6,545 nt of DNA, taken from assembly GCA_900320765.1 (NCBI GenBank), contig ONTN01000134.1:1-6545 (forward strand). Reading direction: 5' to 3'. The notes under the pieces are model-generated. The model had not been told where the DNA came from and did no database searches. It saw only the letters and a program-made list of their open reading frames with translations. This DNA is from an uncultured Eubacteriales bacterium. Its GTDB lineage: Bacteria > Bacillota > Clostridia > Oscillospirales > Oscillospiraceae. Numbering within the stretch: position 1 is the stretch's first letter; every line of letters begins with the position of its first letter. Both the position numbers and the translations under genes were made by a program. Below, piece by piece: positions 1 to 6,332 of this stretch.

Positions 1-2
1 AT

Positions 3-76
3 GCGGATATAGTTCATCGGTAGAACGACGGCTTCCCAAGCCGTAGAGGTGGGTTCGATTCCCATTATCCGCTCCA
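3..76 (+). tRNA. tRNA-Gly (anticodon CCC)
   Basis: This is a full cloverleaf. The 7-bp acceptor stem pairs 3-9 (GCGGATA) with 66-72. The D stem pairs 12-15 with 23-26. The anticodon stem pairs 28-32 with 40-44, and its loop TTCCCAA carries anticodon CCC at 35-37, which reads GGG glycine codons. The T stem pairs 49-53 with 61-65 (one G-T pair) around the loop TTCGATT. The discriminator is T73, as expected for bacterial tRNA-Gly, and CCA is encoded at 74-76. The gene begins two bases from the window edge, so its promoter and any tRNA cluster upstream cannot be seen. The terminator at 84-115 ends this transcription unit. Confidence 0.97.
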
Positions 77-83
77 ATAATCG

Positions 84-115
84 CCGCTTCCGTCTTATGA
101 CGGAAGCGGTTTTTT
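84..115 (+). terminator. Rho-independent terminator of the tRNA-Gly gene
   Basis: A perfect 11-bp inverted repeat (84-94 CCGCTTCCGTC with 99-109) closes a 4-nt loop (TTAT). Six T residues follow at 110-115. It starts 7 nt after the tRNA CCA end, so it most likely terminates the tRNA transcript and insulates it from the protein operon downstream. Confidence 0.95.
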
Positions 116-128
116 GCGCTTTCTAAAA

Positions 129-157
129 TTGACTTTCGCGCCGCTGTATGATAAAAT
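129..157 (+). promoter_or_regulatory. Sigma-70-type promoter for the methyltransferase-ecf-truA operon
   Basis: A -35 box TTGACT (129-134, 5 of 6 consensus) is followed after 17 nt by a -10 box TAAAAT (152-157, 5 of 6). An extended -10 TG lies at 149-150. The predicted start of transcription is near 163-165, giving a leader of about 40 nt before the ATG at 205. That is too short for a typical riboswitch. The overlapping hexamer TATGAT (147-152) would leave only 12 nt of spacer and is less likely to be the -10 box. Confidence 0.75.
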
Positions 158-166
158 ATTAAATTA

Positions 167-185
167 GCTTAATATGGCTTAGTAT
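167..185 (+). repeat. Short imperfect tandem repeat in the operon leader
   Basis: GCTTAATAT (167-175) is repeated as GCTTAGTAT (177-185), offset by 10 nt or about one helical turn. It lies just downstream of the predicted transcription start. It could be a regulator site or simply chance in an AT-rich leader; nothing else in the window supports a regulatory role. Confidence 0.3.
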
Positions 186-192
186 ATTATTC

Positions 193-198
193 GGGAGA
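193..198 (+). promoter_or_regulatory. Ribosome binding site of the methyltransferase gene
   Basis: GGGAGA lies 6-7 nt before the ATG at 205 and fixes that start. The 11-mer around it (191-201) is identical to the one before truA (3650-3660). Confidence 0.7.
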
Positions 199-204
199 AA
201 CGAT

Positions 205-1065
205 ATGTGGGTTTCTGATAAGTGGACCGATTACGAGCTTTTGGATACGTCGTCGGGCGAGCGGCTCGAGAGATGGGGCGACAGGATAATGGTACGCCCC
301 GATCCTCAGGTCATTTGGGATACGCCTAAGCGTGACAGAAGATGGAATACAGCCGACGCCAAGTATTCGCGCTCGTCGAGCGGGGGCGGAAGCTGGGAAA
401 AGAAGGCGCTGCCCGAATCGTGGCAGATAAAATACGGCGATTTAGTATTCAACATAAAGCCGATGAACTTCAAGCACACGGGGATATTCCCCGAGCAGGC
501 AGCGAACTGGGACTGGGCTATGGAGAAAATTAAAACCGCCGGAAGGCCGATAAAAGTCCTGAATCTCTTCGCCTATACCGGCGCATCAACGGCGGCTATG
601 CTCTCGGCTGGTGCCGAGGTATGCCACGTCGACGCGGCAAAGGGTATGGTCGCCTGGGCGAAGGAGAACGCGGTATCCTCGGGCGTTGCCGATAAGCCGG
701 TCAGATGGATAATCGACGATTGCGCCAAGTTCGTTCAGCGGGAGATACGCCGCGAGCATAAGTACGACGCCATAGTTATGGATCCGCCGAGCTACGGGCG
801 CGGTCCCTCAGGCGAGGTATGGAAGCTTGAGAACGACCTAATGCCCTTCGTTCGCCTCTGCGCCGGAGTCCTGTCCGACGATCCGCTTTTCGTACTTATA
901 AATTCATATACAACCGGGCTTTCGCCCTCTACGATATCCTATGTGGCGGAATCCGTGTTCTCGCCGAAATTCGGGGGCAAGGCACGCGCCGACGAGCTCG
1001 GCCTGCCGGTAACGAGCACGGGACTCTGCCTGCCGTGCGGAGCCGCCTGCAGGATGGAGTTTTGA
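205..1065 (+). CDS. RlmI-like class I SAM-dependent methyltransferase (COG1092-type, no PUA domain)
   Basis: This 286-residue cytoplasmic protein resembles the RlmI/RlmK group of 23S rRNA methyltransferases, so it probably transfers a methyl group from S-adenosylmethionine to RNA. The exact target cannot be read from sequence. The Rossmann core shows motif I LNLFAYTG (119-126), an acidic residue D143 expected to bind the SAM ribose, D171/D172 near the adenine site, and motif IV DPPSYGRG (193-200). The C-terminus has the family-like LPCG (276-279). Residues 1-100 hold a short W-rich N-terminal region instead of the PUA domain found in E. coli RlmI, which makes the protein about 100 residues shorter. 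The ATG at 205 is supported by GGGAG at 193-197, 7 nt upstream. It is first in the operon, 30 nt before the ECF ATPase gene. The family is confident; the substrate is inference. Confidence 0.85.
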   Translation: MWVSDKWTDYELLDTSSGERLERWGDRIMVRPDPQVIWDTPKRDRRWNTADAKYSRSSSGGGSWEKKALPESWQIKYGDLVFNIKPMNFKHTGIFPEQAANWDWAMEKIKTAGRPIKVLNLFAYTGASTAAMLSAGAEVCHVDAAKGMVAWAKENAVSSGVADKPVRWIIDDCAKFVQREIRREHKYDAIVMDPPSYGRGPSGEVWKLENDLMPFVRLCAGVLSDDPLFVLINSYTTGLSPSTISYVAESVFSPKFGGKARADELGLPVTSTGLCLPCGAACRMEF

Positions 1066-1095
1066 TAATCTTTTGCCGATTGGATCAAATAACAG

Positions 1096-2850
1096 ATGAC
1101 TGAATTTGCGATAAAAACTGAAGACCTTACTTATTACTATCCGCCCGACGAGGGCAAAGCGCCGAAAAACGCTCTCGAGGGCGTTACCGTCAGCGTGGAA
1201 TCGGGGAAATATACGGTTATCCTCGGGCATAACGGAAGCGGCAAATCCACCCTCGCAAGGCATATGAACGCTCTTTTACTGCCTAAGGGCGGAAAAGTGT
1301 ACGCCTTCGGAATGGATACGGCCGACGAGGAGCTTACGCTTGATATCAGGCGCAGGGTCGGTATGGTATTCCAAAATCCAGATAACCAGATCGTTTCAAA
1401 CGTGGTAGAAGAGGACGTAGCCTTCGCACCGGAAAACCTCGGTATCCCCACGGATGAGATCAGGGCTCGGGTCGATGAGGCGCTTAAGACCGTTGGAATG
1501 TACGATTTTCGCGAGCATGCGCCGCACCTTCTATCCGGCGGACAGAAGCAGCGCGTGGCGATAGCCGGCGTTCTCGCGATGCGCCCCAAATGCGTCGTTT
1601 TCGATGAGTCCACCGCCATGCTCGACCCCCGCGGCCGCCGCGACGTTATGGATATAATCAAGAGACTGCGCTCTGAGGGCGTGACGGTCATTTTGATAAC
1701 CCACCATATGGAAGAGGCAGTCGAGGCGGATAACGTAATAGTAATGGACGACGGCAGGATAGCCCTCCAGGGCAAGCCGAGGCAGCTGTTCAAAAGAACG
1801 GACGAGATCCGCGCCCTCGGGCTCACCTTGCCGGATACGGTTAAGCTTATATACAAGCTTAACGGACGCGGCTTTTCGCTGAACGCCGAGGCGATAACAG
1901 TATCCGAATGCGCCGAAGAGCTTATTAAATCCCTATCCGGGTCACACATTACGGCCCCCGAGCCCGAGAAAACGAGAGCAGCTTCCGATCCGATCCTCTC
2001 AGTCAAGGAGCTCACTCACGTCTATTCCAAGGGCACGCCCTTTGAGCTTACAGCCCTTAAGGATATTAACGTCGATATATACCCGAACGAGGTCGCCGCC
2101 ATCATTGGCCACACAGGCAGCGGTAAATCAACGCTTATCCAGCACTTAAACGGGCTTATTAAGCCCTCGCAGGGCAGGGTGATCCTGGAGGGGAAGGATA
2201 TAAATTCCTCAAAGGAGAACCTGAAAGCCGCCCGAAGCAAGGTCGGCCTCGTATTTCAGTACCCCGAGTATCAGCTTTTTGAGGAGACCGTCTACAAGGA
2301 TATCGCCTTCGGCCCGAAGAATCAGGGGCTTTCCGATAAAGAGATCGACGAACGGGTGAAAATGGCCGCAGGCTTCGTCGGTATCGGAGAAGAGCTTTTC
2401 GAGGCCTCGCCCTTCGAGCTCTCCGGCGGACAGAAGAGGAGAATAGCCATAGCCGGAGTTATTGCGATGCGGCCCGAGATCCTCGTTTTAGATGAGCCGA
2501 TGGCCGGACTTGACCCGGCAGGCAGGGAGGAGATAATGGAAAATCTCCTCGCGTATCACAGAAAGACGGGAGCCTCTCTCGTAATAGTCACTCACAGCAT
2601 GGACGACGCGGCGAAGTACGCTGACAGGATGATCGTCCTCTCCCGGGGCGAGGTGGCGCTTGAGGGCAGCCCGTCGGAGGTGTTTTCCAAGGACGAGCTT
2701 CTTGAAAGCATCGGCCTTTCCGTTCCGACAGCCTCGCTTATTGCGCGCAGGCTGCGCGAGGGCGGGGTGGAAATTGAGGGAACCGTATATACGGTGGACG
2801 CCCTCGCAGACGCTATCGCAGCCGGGAAGGGCGGTGGCGCAGGTGCTTAA
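1096..2850 (+). CDS. Fused energy-coupling factor ATPase EcfA1-EcfA2 (ECF transporter)
   Basis: This single 584-residue protein contains both ATPases of an ECF vitamin transporter, normally two proteins of about 280 residues each. The N-terminal half is EcfA1-like: Walker A GHNGSGKST (44-52), Q-loop FQNPDNQ (92-98), signature LSGGQ (146-150), Walker B ending in D170-E171, D-loop MLDP (175-178) and switch H203. The C-terminal half is EcfA2-like: Walker A GHTGSGKST (338-346), FQYPEYQLFEET (387-398), LSGGQ (442-446), LVLDE (463-467), GLDP (471-474) and H500. Both sites look catalytically complete. A linker rich in P, E, S and A (about 282-299) joins them, with no internal ATG or Shine-Dalgarno. 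On the inner membrane face it should drive EcfT and separately encoded S subunits. The ATG has only a weak GGAT (1082-1085) upstream. The gene overlaps ecfT by 8 nt. Confidence 0.93.
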   Translation: MTEFAIKTEDLTYYYPPDEGKAPKNALEGVTVSVESGKYTVILGHNGSGKSTLARHMNALLLPKGGKVYAFGMDTADEELTLDIRRRVGMVFQNPDNQIVSNVVEEDVAFAPENLGIPTDEIRARVDEALKTVGMYDFREHAPHLLSGGQKQRVAIAGVLAMRPKCVVFDESTAMLDPRGRRDVMDIIKRLRSEGVTVILITHHMEEAVEADNVIVMDDGRIALQGKPRQLFKRTDEIRALGLTLPDTVKLIYKLNGRGFSLNAEAITVSECAEELIKSLSGSHITAPEPEKTRAASDPILSVKELTHVYSKGTPFELTALKDINVDIYPNEVAAIIGHTGSGKSTLIQHLNGLIKPSQGRVILEGKDINSSKENLKAARSKVGLVFQYPEYQLFEETVYKDIAFGPKNQGLSDKEIDERVKMAAGFVGIGEELFEASPFELSGGQKRRIAIAGVIAMRPEILVLDEPMAGLDPAGREEIMENLLAYHRKTGASLVIVTHSMDDAAKYADRMIVLSRGEVALEGSPSEVFSKDELLESIGLSVPTASLIARRLREGGVEIEGTVYTVDALADAIAAGKGGGAGA

Positions 2851-3649
2851 GGATATAACGCTCGGCCAGTATTTCCCGGGCAACACGCCGATACACAGGC
2901 TTGACCCGAGGACTAAGATACTTTTAGTCGTAATCTACATCGTCGCCCTCTTCGTGGCATCGGGCTGGATCTGCTACGGAATAGTGTTTTTTGCCCTGTG
3001 CTGCGCCGTAATTATTTCAAAAATAAGGCTCAAGTCTCTCTTTAAGGGTCTCAGGCCGCTGATCGTTATCATCATAATAACGGCGGTGCTGAACATATTC
3101 TATACTCCGGGGGAGACGGTGCTTTTAAAATTCTGGATCATCACCGTCACGCTTGAGGGTCTTGAAACGGCCTTCTTTATGGTGGCGAGGATAGTCCTCC
3201 TCGTCCTCGGAAGCCTTATGCTGACATACACCACCTCGCCGATAATGCTGACAGACGGCCTTGAGGGGCTTTTGAAGCCCTTGAAGCTCATCCACGTACC
3301 CGTGCACGAGCTCAGTATGATGATGTCAATCGCGCTTCGCTTTATCCCCACCCTTATCGAGGAGACGCAGAAGATAATGAACGCGCAGAAGTCGCGCGGC
3401 GCCCAGTTTGATACCGGCGGGATAATCGCAAAGGCGAAGGCTATGCTGCCCATCCTCGTGCCGCTCTTCATATCGAGCTTCCGCCGGGCAGACGAGCTTG
3501 CAACGGCGATGGAGGCCCGCTGCTATCACGGCGGCGAGGGCAGAACGAAGCTCAAGGTGCTTAAGATGAAGGCGGGCGATTTCATCGCGATCGGGCTCGG
3601 CATAGTCCTGCTGGGCTCGGTTATAACTCTGAAAAGCCTCGGGATCTGA
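2843..3649 (+). CDS. ecfT: ECF transporter transmembrane component EcfT
   Basis: This is the integral membrane scaffold of the ECF transporter, which couples ATP hydrolysis by EcfA1/A2 to vitamin-binding S subunits. The start chosen is GTG at 2843, giving 268 residues, close to the usual length of about 265. The protein begins VLKDITLGQYFPGNTPIHRLDPRTK in pattern, which is typical of EcfT. Hydrophobic helices are visible around 26-58, 72-87, 111-130 and 245-265. The two cytoplasmic coupling-helix motifs are present as SRG (184-186) and ARC (225-227, within AMEARCY). The reading frame is open back to an ATG at 2660, but that part lies inside the ATPase gene and is not EcfT-like. GTG at 2834 (3 residues longer) is possible, but its spacing to GGGAAGGG (2824-2831) is only 2 nt, against 11 nt for 2843. 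truA follows 12 nt downstream. Confidence 0.93.
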   Translation: MLKDITLGQYFPGNTPIHRLDPRTKILLVVIYIVALFVASGWICYGIVFFALCCAVIISKIRLKSLFKGLRPLIVIIIITAVLNIFYTPGETVLLKFWIITVTLEGLETAFFMVARIVLLVLGSLMLTYTTSPIMLTDGLEGLLKPLKLIHVPVHELSMMMSIALRFIPTLIEETQKIMNAQKSRGAQFDTGGIIAKAKAMLPILVPLFISSFRRADELATAMEARCYHGGEGRTKLKVLKMKAGDFIAIGLGIVLLGSVITLKSLGI

Positions 3650-3660
3650 TCGGGAGAAAC
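3650..3660 (+). promoter_or_regulatory. Ribosome binding site of truA
   Basis: GGGAG (3652-3656) sits 5 nt before the ATG at 3662 in the short gap after ecfT. It supports the truA start and translational coupling to ecfT. The 11-mer TCGGGAGAAAC is the same as that before the methyltransferase gene. Confidence 0.65.
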
Positions 3661-3661
3661 A

Positions 3662-4374
3662 ATGAGAAACATTGCGTTGAAGCTTAAATACGACGGAACT
3701 GAATACCACGGCTGGCAGGTGCAGAAGACGGAGCGCACCGTTGCCGGAACGATGGAGGACGCTCTTTCAAAGCTGACGGGCGAGAGGGTAAAGCTCACGG
3801 GCTGCGGCAGAACTGATGCCGGAGTTCACGCTCTATCTTACTGCGCCAACTTTAAAAGCGAAACGCGGATACCCTGCGAGCGGCTTCCTTACGCAGTAAA
3901 CTCACTTCTGCCGGACGATATATCCGTTATCGCCGCCATCGACGCGCCGGAGGACTTCAACGCGATCCTCTCGTGCATACAGAAGGAGTATACGTATAAG
4001 CTGATACCGGGAAGGATACGCGATCCCTTTATGAAAAACAGGCGATGTTTGTGGGGACTCACGACTTTGCCGCGGTGCGTTCCGTGGGTACCGAGACGAA
4101 AACGACGGTGAGAACGGTCCATTGGTGCGAGATAGAAGAGAAGGAGAACACGGTTGAGCTTCGCGTATGCGCCGACGGATTTCTCTATAATATGGTGCGG
4201 GCAATAATGGGCACCGTGCTGTACTGCTCTGAGGGAAAGATAGACCCCGATGATATTCCGCGCCTTTTGGAAGCCGGAGACCGGCGAATGACCGGCCCGA
4301 CCGTGCCCCCACAGGGGCTGTATCTTACCCGGACATGGTACGGCGGAGCCGTCGGGGAAATGATGAAGAATTAA
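3662..4374 (+). pseudogene. truA: truA, tRNA pseudouridine(38-40) synthase, broken by an internal deletion/frameshift
   Basis: Intact TruA converts uridines 38-40 of the tRNA anticodon arm to pseudouridine. The N-terminal part (3662 to about 4045) has KYDGTEYHGWQ (9-19) and the catalytic motif GRTDAGVHA (49-57, nucleophile D52). It then reads out of frame to a TGA at 4109-4111, giving 149 residues. The C-terminal part continues in another frame from about 4045 (FVGTHDF, then GFLYNMVR) to TAA at 4372-4374. The step needs loss of a number of bases equal to 1 mod 3. From remembered TruA proteins, about 16-19 residues (the W/Y...LD..M..AA stretch) are also missing between DPFMKNR and FVGTHDF, so roughly 50-60 nt are gone. 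The start is ATG 3662 with GGGAG at 3652-3656. It is last in the operon. A sequencing or assembly error is a real alternative to a true pseudogene. Confidence 0.88.
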
Positions 4375-4405
4375 CAGTTTATTTTCTTTTTTTAGTTTAG
4401 ATAAA

Positions 4406-4414
4406 TGCTATACT
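4406..4414 (+). promoter_or_regulatory. Probable extended -10 promoter for the DUF5711-cvpA-clp unit
   Basis: TATACT (4409-4414, 5 of 6 consensus) is preceded by TGC (4406-4408), an extended -10. The region 17 nt upstream is only a T-tract (4382-4393) with no good -35 box. Predicted transcription would begin near 4421, leaving a leader of about 20 nt. This 66-nt gap after truA is the largest in the rest of the window and is AT-rich, which fits a promoter. Confidence 0.55.
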
Positions 4415-4440
4415 ATCCGCAGGACGGATGTGAAACGTAA

Positions 4441-5541
4441 ATGGAAGAGAGAAAGAAAAAGAGAAGATCGGGAAAACGGCTTCTGCTTCTTATTGCCGCC
4501 GCCGTCATACTTATCGCCCTCGCCGCGATACTGATAATTAACGGGGGCATCGGCGGAACGCTAAAGGCGCTGAGAGGCGCCCCTGCTGAGAATTATTACT
4601 ATGAGCATCCCGGCACCTCGGCCTACGCCGCGGTAGGCCGCGGCTTCGCAGTTCTTAACTCCACGGAGCTCACGGTGTGGAATGAGCAGGGGGATAAGAC
4701 GTACTCCGCTCTACTCAGCTTCAAGAAGCCGGAAATCGCCGCCGGCGGGGACTACGCCGCAGCGTGGGATCTGCGCGGATCGGACGTTTACGCGATAACG
4801 GAGAACGGGCTGACGTATAAGGCCTCCGCCGAGGGGCGGATAATAAACGTCTCGATAAACGCTAAGGGCTATCTCGCACTTTGCGCCGAGGAGACGGGCT
4901 ACGGCGGTACGGTTACGGTCTATAACCCCAACGGACGCGCGCTTTACAAGGTATATTCGGGCTCGAAATACGTTTACGCCGCTGAGGTGAACGGCTCGAC
5001 CGACGTCGCCGTGCTGTCCTTCGGCTCGGGCGAGAGCGAGCTGAAGCTCTATAAGGTGACGGAGGAGGAACCAAAGGCGTCTTACACCTGCAAGGAGCTT
5101 ATCCTCGACGTAGCCGCAAACGACTCTGGCTACGTCGCCGTTACCGAGGAGAAGGTGATATTCCTCGATAAGAATCTCTACGTTCGCGCTGAGTACAGCT
5201 TTCAGGGCAGGCACCTCGCCAATTACTCGATCAAAAAGGATATAACAGCCGTGGTGACCGGAGAATACCGCGTCGGCGGCAGTCACGAGATCGTGACGCT
5301 CGAAAACGACGGATCGGTCATCGCAAGAATGGAGACGGATGAGGATATATCGTGGTTTGAGATGGGCGAGAGAGCGGCCGCCGTTCTGAGCCCGGGAAAG
5401 ATAGAGGTCTTTTCATACAGACTTGAGCCGAAGGAGAGCTTTGCCCCGCCCGCAGGAACAGAGATAGTGACGTTCAGGGACGACGATAATCTGCTTGCCG
5501 TCGGACCGTATTCAACAGAGCTTATCGAGCTCGGCAAGTGA
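4441..5541 (+). CDS. DUF5711-like membrane-anchored protein, probable beta-propeller
   Basis: The function is unknown. The 366-residue protein begins with a very basic tail (RKKKRRSGKR, 4-13) and then one hydrophobic helix (about 14-33). This predicts an N-in signal anchor with the remaining 330 residues outside the membrane. The outer part is made of short alternating strands with recurring patterns such as YAAVGRGFAVLN, YAAAWDLRGSDVYAIT, GYLALCAEE and GYVAVTEEKVIFLD. These look like degenerate propeller blades with no visible catalytic motif. The layout matches DUF5711 proteins of Clostridia, which from memory often stand next to cvpA. The Shine-Dalgarno is weak (GGA at 4426-4428, 12 nt away; AGGA at 4421-4424). 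The start is nevertheless supported by the ideal position of the basic tail. The gene ends 30 nt before cvpA. The family call is from recall, not a search. Confidence 0.7.
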   Translation: MEERKKKRRSGKRLLLLIAAAVILIALAAILIINGGIGGTLKALRGAPAENYYYEHPGTSAYAAVGRGFAVLNSTELTVWNEQGDKTYSALLSFKKPEIAAGGDYAAAWDLRGSDVYAITENGLTYKASAEGRIINVSINAKGYLALCAEETGYGGTVTVYNPNGRALYKVYSGSKYVYAAEVNGSTDVAVLSFGSGESELKLYKVTEEEPKASYTCKELILDVAANDSGYVAVTEEKVIFLDKNLYVRAEYSFQGRHLANYSIKKDITAVVTGEYRVGGSHEIVTLENDGSVIARMETDEDISWFEMGERAAAVLSPGKIEVFSYRLEPKESFAPPAGTEIVTFRDDDNLLAVGPYSTELIELGK

Positions 5542-5557
5542 AGCTTTTTCATAAGAT

Positions 5558-5566
5558 AAGGAGGAG
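5558..5566 (+). promoter_or_regulatory. Strong ribosome binding site of the CvpA-family gene
   Basis: AAGGAGGAG contains a full AGGAGG (5559-5564) 7 nt before the ATG at 5572. It is the best Shine-Dalgarno in the window and firmly sets the start of the CvpA-family gene. Confidence 0.85.
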
Positions 5567-5571
5567 TTATT

Positions 5572-6303
5572 ATGGCTATCAGCATCATTATGGACGTTGT
5601 GCTCGTCGGCATCATCGTGCTTGCGGCCTACAGGGGCTTCAGAAAGGGCATAATAGCAAGCGTGATAGGAATAGTCTCGCTTGTCGTGGCGATATACGGG
5701 GCAAATCTGCTCGCGGTTACGTTCTCGGGCGAATTTGTCGGAGTGCTTGAGCCCTTCGTTTCCGGCATCGTCGACAGCACCGAGGCGAAGATACTAAGCT
5801 ACGGAGGCAACGCAGACGCTGAGGAGAGCGATTACGTTCCGACAGAGCCGGTCAAGGCGGAGGATACAAAGAGCGCCTATAAGGTCTCCTACTCGATACT
5901 GAAGGAGCTCGGACTTGACGACAGGATCGCGGACGGCATTGCGACCGAGGTATCCAAGGTCACGGATACGGTGAGCTCGAGGATGAACACCTCGCTTACG
6001 CAGAAGATTTGCGAGAAGCTGAGCTTCATCGCGGTATTCGTTATAGCCTTCGCGCTGATAATGATAATTTTTGCCGCGATAGGCAATATGCTCGACCTTG
6101 TGTTCGGCCTGCCGGGGCTTGAGAATATAAACCACATACTCGGCGGAATACTAGGCGCGGCAAAGGGTATTGCCATCGTTATCGTAATATGCTGCGTCTG
6201 CCGCTATCTCGGAGTTCTGATCGGGTCCGAGATAGTTGAAAACACATGGATAATGAAGAGACTGATGGAGAATAACCTGATAGCGAATCTTTTGAAAATC
6301 TGA
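5572..6303 (+). CDS. CvpA-family membrane protein
   Basis: This 243-residue integral membrane protein belongs to the family of E. coli CvpA, which is needed for colicin V export; its molecular role elsewhere is unclear. Four hydrophobic helices are visible: about 5-22, 27-49, 152-175 and 191-217. Family hallmarks are the N-terminal DVVLVGIIVLAAYRGFRKGII (8-28) and the LPGLENINHILGGILGAAKG stretch (180-199), followed by the last helix. The protein is longer than E. coli CvpA (162 residues). The extra length is a polar segment of about 100 residues between helices 2 and 3 (50-151), acidic around 82-98 and helical around 103-150, probably outside the cytoplasm. It starts 30 nt after the DUF5711-like gene and ends 29 nt before the Clp-like gene, so all three are probably co-transcribed. 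Confidence 0.85.
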   Translation: MAISIIMDVVLVGIIVLAAYRGFRKGIIASVIGIVSLVVAIYGANLLAVTFSGEFVGVLEPFVSGIVDSTEAKILSYGGNADAEESDYVPTEPVKAEDTKSAYKVSYSILKELGLDDRIADGIATEVSKVTDTVSSRMNTSLTQKICEKLSFIAVFVIAFALIMIIFAAIGNMLDLVFGLPGLENINHILGGILGAAKGIAIVIVICCVCRYLGVLIGSEIVENTWIMKRLMENNLIANLLKI

Positions 6304-6320
6304 CCACTTAGCGCGATAGG

Positions 6321-6327
6321 AAAGGAG
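6321..6327 (+). promoter_or_regulatory. Ribosome binding site of the zinc-finger/Clp-like gene
   Basis: AAAGGAG ends 5 nt before the ATG at 6333. It is a good Shine-Dalgarno that supports that start codon over the ATG four codons later (6345). Confidence 0.75.
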
Positions 6328-6332
6328 ATACA

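Noticed and set aside
158..204. Riboswitch before the ECF operon
   Set aside because: The predicted leader is only about 40 nt, with no stem structure or terminator, so a vitamin riboswitch cannot fit.
1137..2015. Long minus-strand open frame of 292 codons opposite the ECF ATPase gene
   Set aside because: The + strand encodes every ABC ATPase motif here. The reverse frame is low-complexity and Ser-rich, has no recognisable domain, and is a by-product of codon bias.
2660..2842. Upstream ATG extension of ecfT starting at 2660
   Set aside because: It would overlap the ATPase gene by 191 nt and add Arg-rich sequence unlike EcfT. GTG at 2843 gives the normal family length.
4033..4039. Possible programmed -1 frameshift site G AAA AAC in truA
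   Set aside because: The heptamer lacks the required X XXY YYZ pattern (G in the first position), and a frameshift would not supply the missing 16-19 residues.
4375..4400. T-rich stretch after truA as an intrinsic terminator
   Set aside because: There is a run of seven T but no stable GC-rich hairpin before it, so termination here is not supported.
4428..4433. Start-stop mini-ORF ATGTGA in the leader before the DUF5711-like gene
   Set aside because: AGGA lies 3 nt upstream, but a six-base ATG-TGA is expected by chance and nothing shows that it is translated or regulatory.
5538..5750. 70-codon + strand frame overlapping the start of the CvpA gene
   Set aside because: It has no ribosome binding site of its own and a basic, low-complexity product. 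The strong Shine-Dalgarno at 5558-5566 serves the CvpA frame.
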